Source: Clostridia bacterium (GTDB taxonomy: Bacteria > Acidobacteriota > Terriglobia > Terriglobales > Acidobacteriaceae). From it: a stretch of 64,000 nucleotides of DNA. Positions within the stretch are counted from its first letter, which is position 1. Every line of letters starts with the position of its first letter. The position numbers and the translations under genes are program-made. Below the pieces are notes generated by a model that saw nothing but the letters and a program-made list of their open reading frames with translations, was not told the origin of the DNA and did not search any database. Shown here in pieces: positions 58,491 through 64,000 of the stretch. The stretch lies in NCBI GenBank assembly GCA_035561135.1, contig DATMYA010000008.1:372001-436000 (forward strand), written 5' to 3'.

Positions 58491-58566
58491 GAGTCGAAGG
58501 ACCTTTCTCATCAGCACCAGCATCACAAAGGGATACTTCGACTCGGGCTTACACCCTCGCTCAGGA
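58491..58566. repeat. dispersed palindromic repeat, family A, copy 4
   Basis: GAGTCGAAG (58491-58499) and CTTCGACTC (58536-58544) are perfect inverted arms, followed by CCTCGCTCAGGA. The GTCGAAGGA core and CTCAGGA end are as in the other copies; the middle is diverged. Confidence 0.6.
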
Positions 58567-58629
58567 AGACAAGTTATGTTTTCAACGGGTACGAGGTATT
58601 CAGCAATCAGCAATGTGAAATGTTGAACT

Positions 58630-61600
58630 TTGGGGCGAAGCTTTGGCGAAGACCGCGGCCCGGCTTACAATATCTCGGTGGGGCTTTTTGAGGACATTCT
58701 TCCGTTTCCTCTCGACGAGACCGTCCGTCCAGATATAGCGGATCGTAGTGCGCACTTGACGCACGAGAGCGAAGCACGTGTGCCCGCAACAGGTTTCGAC
58801 TCCGAAACTGTACCCCTGTCGTTGCGCTGGGCGCACCCGCTCGTGCAAGAGTGGTTCACCAGGAAACTCGGCGCGCCTTCCGAGCCACAGGAAGCAGGCT
58901 GGCCTCATATCCTCGACGACCGCACGACGCTGATCTCCGCGCCCACTGGTTCGGGTAAAACGCTGGCCGCGTTCCTCGCGTGCATCGACCGCCTGGTTCG
59001 CAAGGCGCTTGCCGGTGAACTGCACAACCGCACGGAAGTCCTCTATGTTTCTCCGCTCAAAGCGCTCGGGAACGATATTCAGAAGAACCTTGAAGGGCCT
59101 CTGAGCGAAATACAGGCGCTCGCCGGTCAAAAGGGCCTTTTGATGCCGACCATCCGCGCCGCCGTACGTACCGGCGACACGTTGGCCTCCGAACGGCTGG
59201 CGATGTTGAAGAAGCCGCCGCACATCCTGGTCACAACCCCTGAATCGCTTTACATCCTGCTTACGGCCGGCAAAAGTCGCGAAGTGTTGCGCGATGTTGA
59301 AACCATCATCGTCGATGAAATCCACGCGGTTGCCGACGACAAGCGCGGCGCTCACCTCGCGCTTTCGCTGGAGCGCCTCGAACACCTCGCACATCGCAAG
59401 CCCGTGCGGATTGGGCTGTCCGCAACGCAGAAACCGATTGAGGCCGTTGCCGGCTTCCTCACCGGCAATGGACGCGAACGCGCTCACATCGTGGACGTCG
59501 GACACTCCCGCAAGCTCGACCTTGCGGTCGAGGTCCCTAACACGGAGTTGGGGCCCGTCGCTTCAAACGAGATGTGGGACGAGATTTACGACCGCCTTGC
59601 CGAGCTTGGAAATCAGCATCGTTCGACGCTCGTCTTCGTAAACACGCGACGGCTCGCCGAGCGCGTCTCGCACCATCTTGCAGAGCGCATCGGCGAAGAG
59701 AATGTGGCTGCACACCACGGAAGCCTCGCGCGCAAGCTGCGGCTGCAAGCGGAACGCAAGCTGAAGAACGGCGAAGTGCGCGTGCTGGTCGCCACCGCGT
59801 CGCTGGAGCTCGGCATAGATATCGGCACGGTTGACCTTGTCTGCCAACTGGGCTCTCCGCGAGCCATTGCCGTTGCGCTGCAACGCATCGGACGCGCGGG
59901 GCACTCAGTCCCGAAAGAAGGCGAACCGCCAATCGTGCCCAAGGGACGCATCTTTGCGACCACGCGCGACGAACTCGTCGAATGCGCAGCGCTCGTGCGC
60001 GCCATCCGCCAGCACGACCTCGATCGCCTCGTCATCCCCGAAGCGCCGTTGGACATCCTCGCGCAACAGATTGTCGCTTGCTGCGCCGCCGAGGAGTGGA
60101 GTGAAGAAGAACTCTATCGCGTCCTGACGCGCGCTTATCCCTATCGCGATCTGTCGCGACGAGACTTCGAGCGCGTGCTCGTGATGCTCGCCGAAGGCAT
60201 TGCGGCGCGGCGGCGCGGCCGGTACGGCGCGTATCTCTACCGCGACCAGGTGAACGGGCGCGTGAAGGCGCGGCGCGGCGCACGGTTGGCGGCCATTACG
60301 AGCGGAGGCGCAATCCCGGAGACGGCACTTTTCACCGTTGTTGCCATGCCGGAAGGCGCGGTTGTCGGCACGGTGGATGAAGACTTCGCCACGGAAAGCA
60401 ACGCCGGCGACATCATGCTTCTCGGCAACACCAGTTGGCGAATTCGCCGCATCGAGGGCAGCTCCGGCCGCGTACTTGTCGAAGACGCGCATGGCGCACC
60501 GCCGAGTATTCCCTTCTGGCTTGGCGAAGCTCCGGCACGCACCGCCGAACTGAGCGCGCACGTCGCGGAATTACGGCAAGCCGTGAGCGAGCGGACAGGA
60601 CATGCAACTCCGCTGCGCCATGAAGCACTCGACTCTGCAAGGGAATCCAAGGCGCAGGGTTCAAAAAAGTTACCGCAGCTGGTTGCGGCCGATGGCAAGC
60701 AGCCGTCTTCCACTACGCGCGCCATTCGCGGCGTCGAACTAACTCGGGAGACTGTGAACGCCGTTGCCTGGCTCAAGGACGAGTGCGGCCTCGATGACTC
60801 TGGCGCAGAGCAGATCATCGAGTACATCGTTGCAGGTCGTGCAGTGCTCGGTGATGTGCCGACGCAGAGGACGATTATCGCCGAGCGTTTCTTCGATGAG
60901 TCAGGCGGAATGCAACTCATCATCCATGCGCCGTTCGGCGGACGCGTGAACAAAGCGTGGGGATTGGCGCTGCGCAAACGCTTTTGCCGCTCCTTCAATT
61001 TCGAGTTGCAGGCGGCGGCAACGGATGACGGCCTGAACATCGCTCTTGCCGAACAGCACAGCTTTCCGTTGGCGGATGTATTCAACTTCCTGCAACCGGA
61101 ATCCGTTCAGGACGTGCTGGAGCAGGCCGTGCTGACTGGCTCACCGATTTTCGCGACGCGCTGGCGTTGGGACGCCAATCGTTCGCTGGCTTTGTTGCGC
61201 TTCCAGGGCGGAAAGAAAGTGCCTCCGCAGATTCAGCGAATGCGCTCGGATGATCTGCTCGCGTCCGTCTTCCCCGATGTCGCAGCCTGCGGCGAGAACA
61301 TCGATGGCGACATCAAACTACCTCACCATCCGCTCGTGGAAGAAGTGATGAAGGACGTGCTGCATGAGGCCATGGACGTTGAAGGCCTCAAGCGCGTGTT
61401 GAACGACATCAGCACTGGCCACATCCGCTGTGTTGCGGTGGATACGCCCGTGCCGTCGCAGTTCTCGCATGAAATCCTGAACGCGAATCCATACGCCTAC
61501 CTCGACGACGCGCCGCTGGAAGAGCGTCGCGCGCGCGCCGTGCAGATGCGGCGAACATTGCCGGAAAGTGTGCTGCAAGAGGTCGGCAAGCTTGAGCCTG

Positions 61601-63285
61601 CGGCGATCGCGCAGGTGCAAGAGGAAGCGCTTCCAGACGTGCGCGACGGCGATGACTTGCACGATCTTCTCCAGACGATGGTCATCTTGCCTGAGCGTAT
61701 TCCGCTGCCTAACTGGGACGCCTTGCCTGATGTGTGGCGTGCGTTCTACGCACGGCTGGAAGGTAGTCGACGCGCGGTGACGGCGCATGTTGCAGGGCGG
61801 AGTTACTGGGTAGCGTCAGAGAAGGTCGCAGCGTTTGGTGCACTTTTTCCCGATGCGGCGTTCGCACCCGAACCGCCGGATTTCGGCACGCACTCTCAGC
61901 AGACGCGCGACGACGTAATCGCCGTAGCGCTTTCCGGATGGTTGACGCATACAGGGCCCATCACGGCGCGTGAGTTAGCAAGCGTTTTCGGACTGCCTGA
62001 TGCCGAGATCGACTCCGCGCTGCTTCGCAAGGAAGCGACAGGGGCGGTGCTGCGCGGGCACTACCGCGAACCGGCAGAGGGCGCCACGCCACACGCGGGC
62101 GCACCGATTCCAAACGAGTTGGAGTGGTGCGAGCGACGGCTGCTCGCGCGAATCCATCGCTTGACGCTCGGAACGCTGCGCAAGCAGATTGAGCCTGTCA
62201 CTCCGGCACAGTTCATGCGTTGGCTTCTGCGCTGGCAACATGTTGCGCCGGGAACACAACTGGGCGGCGAGCGCGGTGCGCTGGAAATTTTGCGACAGTT
62301 GCAAGGCTTCGAAATCCCGGCCAACGCCTGGGAACGACAGGTGCTCGCCCGCCGCGTGCGTGAGTACGATCCCGAAGTGCTCGACCAGCTCTGCCTTACT
62401 GGCGCGGTTGGCTGGGGACGCCTGTCGCCGCATCCGGCGACGGTGCACGCGAACGAAAACGCACCCGGCGACGGGGCGGAGGCGAGGACGCGGCGCGTGG
62501 TGCCGACGAGTGTCGCACCGATTACGCTGTTCCTCCGCGAAGATTCGGAGTGGATGGCTCCGCGCGCCCACGGCGAAGATGCCGAGCAGGAAAATGGTCT
62601 CAGCGCGGTCGCGCGCGAGGTGCTCGGGTTCCTGCGACGTCGCGGTGCCTCGTTCTTCACCGACATCGTTCGCGGAACGGGGAAGCTGAAATCGGAAGTT
62701 GAGACGGGACTGTGGGAGTTGGTCGCCGCCGGGTTCGTCACGGCCGATGGCTTCGACAACCTGCGCGCGCTGATCGATCCCAAGCGTCGTGCGGGACAGG
62801 GACATGGGCGAACATCGCGCCCGCGTCATTCATCGGGCAGATGGTCGCTGCTCTATGCCGAAAGCGCAGACCACGCCCGACGCGTGGAAGCGACGTGCTG
62901 GATGCTACTGAAGCGTTATGGCGTCGTCTTCCGCGAGCTGCTGGCGCGTGAGGCGAACCTTCCAAAGTGGCGCGAATTGCAGATCGCGTTCCGCCGCCTC
63001 GAAGATCGCGGCGAAATTCGCGGAGGGCGCTTCATCAGCGGCTTCATAGGCGAACAGTTCGCATTGCCCGTTGCGGTGGAAAGCGTCCGCGAGATGAAGC
63101 GCATAGAGCCGAGCGGCGAGACCATTACGATTTCTGCTGCGGACCCGCTGAACCTCGTTGGCGTCGTCGTGCCAGGCGAACGCGTTCCGGCCATCAGCGG
63201 AAAGACTGTTACATTCCGCGATGGCGTCGCGTACGAGGCCGATGAAGAGCGAGCGTTCGCGTTGCGTGATGTCGCGACGATGTAA
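58630..63285 (+). CDS. lhr: Lhr-type superfamily 2 DNA helicase
   Basis: Up to 1551 residues; the start is unresolved, as the frame opens with TTG at 58630 and the next candidates are GTGs (58678 and later), none with a clear ribosome site. Homology starts near residue 68 (HPLVQEWFTRKLGAPSEPQ). Motifs: Walker A APTGSGKT (104-111), DEIH box (229-232), motif III LSATQ, and VQLGSPRAIAVALQRIGRAG of motif VI. Then a winged-helix and beta-rich part (NTSWRIRRIEGSSGRVLVED) typical of Lhr-Core, and the extra ~600-residue C-terminal region of full-length Lhr. Lhr is a 3'-5' DNA/RNA helicase thought to act in DNA damage response. The length matches full Lhr. Confidence 0.93.
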   Translation: MGRSFGEDRGPAYNISVGLFEDILPFPLDETVRPDIADRSAHLTHESEARVPATGFDSETVPLSLRWAHPLVQEWFTRKLGAPSEPQEAGWPHILDDRTTLISAPTGSGKTLAAFLACIDRLVRKALAGELHNRTEVLYVSPLKALGNDIQKNLEGPLSEIQALAGQKGLLMPTIRAAVRTGDTLASERLAMLKKPPHILVTTPESLYILLTAGKSREVLRDVETIIVDEIHAVADDKRGAHLALSLERLEHLAHRKPVRIGLSATQKPIEAVAGFLTGNGRERAHIVDVGHSRKLDLAVEVPNTELGPVASNEMWDEIYDRLAELGNQHRSTLVFVNTRRLAERVSHHLAERIGEENVAAHHGSLARKLRLQAERKLKNGEVRVLVATASLELGIDIGTVDLVCQLGSPRAIAVALQRIGRAGHSVPKEGEPPIVPKGRIFATTRDELVECAALVRAIRQHDLDRLVIPEAPLDILAQQIVACCAAEEWSEEELYRVLTRAYPYRDLSRRDFERVLVMLAEGIAARRRGRYGAYLYRDQVNGRVKARRGARLAAITSGGAIPETALFTVVAMPEGAVVGTVDEDFATESNAGDIMLLGNTSWRIRRIEGSSGRVLVEDAHGAPPSIPFWLGEAPARTAELSAHVAELRQAVSERTGHATPLRHEALDSARESKAQGSKKLPQLVAADGKQPSSTTRAIRGVELTRETVNAVAWLKDECGLDDSGAEQIIEYIVAGRAVLGDVPTQRTIIAERFFDESGGMQLIIHAPFGGRVNKAWGLALRKRFCRSFNFELQAAATDDGLNIALAEQHSFPLADVFNFLQPESVQDVLEQAVLTGSPIFATRWRWDANRSLALLRFQGGKKVPPQIQRMRSDDLLASVFPDVAACGENIDGDIKLPHHPLVEEVMKDVLHEAMDVEGLKRVLNDISTGHIRCVAVDTPVPSQFSHEILNANPYAYLDDAPLEERRARAVQMRRTLPESVLQEVGKLEPAAIAQVQEEALPDVRDGDDLHDLLQTMVILPERIPLPNWDALPDVWRAFYARLEGSRRAVTAHVAGRSYWVASEKVAAFGALFPDAAFAPEPPDFGTHSQQTRDDVIAVALSGWLTHTGPITARELASVFGLPDAEIDSALLRKEATGAVLRGHYREPAEGATPHAGAPIPNELEWCERRLLARIHRLTLGTLRKQIEPVTPAQFMRWLLRWQHVAPGTQLGGERGALEILRQLQGFEIPANAWERQVLARRVREYDPEVLDQLCLTGAVGWGRLSPHPATVHANENAPGDGAEARTRRVVPTSVAPITLFLREDSEWMAPRAHGEDAEQENGLSAVAREVLGFLRRRGASFFTDIVRGTGKLKSEVETGLWELVAAGFVTADGFDNLRALIDPKRRAGQGHGRTSRPRHSSGRWSLLYAESADHARRVEATCWMLLKRYGVVFRELLAREANLPKWRELQIAFRRLEDRGEIRGGRFISGFIGEQFALPVAVESVREMKRIEPSGETITISAADPLNLVGVVVPGERVPAISGKTVTFRDGVAYEADEERAFALRDVATM

Positions 63286-63373
63286 AGCGGAGGCAGACGT
63301 CGGACGTCAGTGCCGGTTGCCAGTTGAAGTCGCCGTGTTTCGTGCTCGACGAGCTCTGCCGTTTTCCGCGACA

Positions 63374-63892
63374 ATGCCGGGCATGCGGATTCGCTGGCAG
63401 TTCCTTACAGTTCCGGTTTTGTTTGCAACGGTGTCGCCGCTAGTTGCCGGCGAACTGCCAAAAGACGCGATAGCTGATCGCATCATTGTGCTGAAGGCGC
63501 GCCGTGAACTGCAACTATTACATGAGGGCAAAGTACTGAAGACGTATCGCGTCGCACTCGAAGGCAATCCCATCGGCCCGAAGCAGAGACAGGGCGACGG
63601 GCGCACTCCGGAGGGAACGTACTTCATTTCAACGCGCAATCCGAAAAGCCAGTTTCATCTTTCCCCGCGCATTTCTTATCCAAATCAGGAACAGCGCGGA
63701 CGCGCGAAAAAGATGGGAGTCGATCCAGGCGGCGATATTTACATACATGGTCTTCCGAAAGGCTGGGAATGGGTCGGTGCAGGACATCGTATGAAGGATT
63801 GGACAAACGGATGCATCGCCGTCACGAATGACGAAATCGAAGAGATGTGGCGTGTTGTGCCGAACGGTACACGAGTTGAGATAAGGCCCTAG
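63374..63892 (+). CDS. exported L,D-transpeptidase (YkuD) family protein
   Basis: 172 residues if started at the ATG at 63374; an ATG three codons on (63383) is as likely. Signal peptide WQFLTVPVLFATVSPLVAGE. The YkuD domain has IIVLKARRELQLLHEGKVLK, VALEGNPIGPKQRQGDGRTP-EGTY, the catalytic His in IYIHGLPKGWEWVGAGHRMK and the catalytic Cys in DWTNGCIAVTNDEIEEMW, in the usual H-G-x(n)-S/T-x-G-C arrangement (here T-N-G-C). Such enzymes form 3-3 cross-links in peptidoglycan or attach lipoproteins to it; ErfK- and DpaA-like roles are also possible. It is 88 bp past the Lhr stop in the same direction. Confidence 0.9.
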   Translation: MPGMRIRWQFLTVPVLFATVSPLVAGELPKDAIADRIIVLKARRELQLLHEGKVLKTYRVALEGNPIGPKQRQGDGRTPEGTYFISTRNPKSQFHLSPRISYPNQEQRGRAKKMGVDPGGDIYIHGLPKGWEWVGAGHRMKDWTNGCIAVTNDEIEEMWRVVPNGTRVEIRP

Positions 63893-63914
63893 CCGTCGTC
63901 GTGCTCTGCCGCCC

Positions 63915-64000
63915 TTACGACCGTTTGCGGGTGGAGCGGGGTTTGGCTGCTTTCGTCCGTTTCTTTACGAAGAAGCTGAAGTGATGCTTGGTCATGTCCA
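63915..64000 (-). CDS. 3' end of a gene leaving the window
   Basis: On the minus strand the frame is open from the window edge to a TAA at 63917-63915: DMTKHHFSFFVKKRTKAAKP, then a basic end. A basic, low-complexity tail of this kind would suit the C-terminus of a DNA- or RNA-associated protein, but 27 residues are too few to assign. It converges on the L,D-transpeptidase gene with a 22-bp gap. Confidence 0.4.
   Translation of the reverse strand, partial: DMTKHHFSFFVKKRTKAAKPRSTRKRS

Overview
The window looks like a piece of an Acidobacteriota chromosome, probably of the Terriglobia/Koribacter type. This is inferred from gene content, not from a marker gene. The signs are three very large Oar-like outer-membrane receptors (carboxypeptidase-regulatory-like domain plus TonB-receptor-like barrel), a VWFA-related exported protein of the acidobacterial kind, many exported TPR proteins, Gram-negative envelope genes (KdsC, PBP1, TonB C-terminal protein, beta-barrels), high GC and small dispersed intergenic repeats. 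No phage, integrase, transposase, CRISPR array or rRNA operon is visible. One tRNA (Glu, anticodon TTC) is present.

Layout. 1-8 kb (minus strand): a TPR/thioredoxin-fold protein cut by the window edge, an Oar-like receptor, and a 983-residue protein that joins an ECF sigma factor, an anti-sigma-type zinc motif, a membrane span and about 500 further residues. 8-12 kb: a P2-type cation ATPase followed closely by a VIT/CCC1-type transporter, then a convergent DUF4920 protein. 12.8-17 kb: an exported DUF5666-like protein paired with a second Oar-like receptor that carries a Gly/His-rich loop. 17-21 kb: a small hypothetical protein, a translationally coupled pair of methanethiol oxidase (SBP56) and a polytopic membrane protein, tRNA-Glu and a hypothetical protein. 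21-27 kb: a third Oar-like receptor, an OafA-type acyltransferase and a small beta-barrel.

27-43.7 kb is a long minus-strand housekeeping block: recO, an exported hypothetical, glyQ, glyS and ppdK (a probable operon); ferredoxin; a domain-rearranged aconitase; an inositol monophosphatase; a divergent Hfq/Sm-like protein; a VWA protein; a fused MoaD-MoaE molybdopterin synthase; and Lon. 44-47.5 kb holds small envelope and stress proteins (beta-barrel, Lmo0937-like, CsbD, TonB C-terminal), a GNAT acetyltransferase and a PfpI-like protein. 47.5-55.6 kb holds a 775-residue TPR protein, a class A penicillin-binding protein, two tandem paralogous TPR proteins and KdsC. 55.7-64 kb holds exported hypotheticals, a small membrane protein lying between repeat elements, a very large Lhr-type helicase, an L,D-transpeptidase-like protein and the 3' end of a gene leaving the window.

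The least ordinary items are the single-chain sigma/anti-sigma membrane protein and its odd start-stop leader, the MoaD-MoaE fusion with an internal Gly-Gly, the aconitase with the swivel domain first, the extended Hfq-like protein, and two families of short dispersed palindromic repeats between 44 and 59 kb. I could run no searches. Family names rest on motif recognition, and starts were chosen by Shine-Dalgarno position and signal-peptide position.
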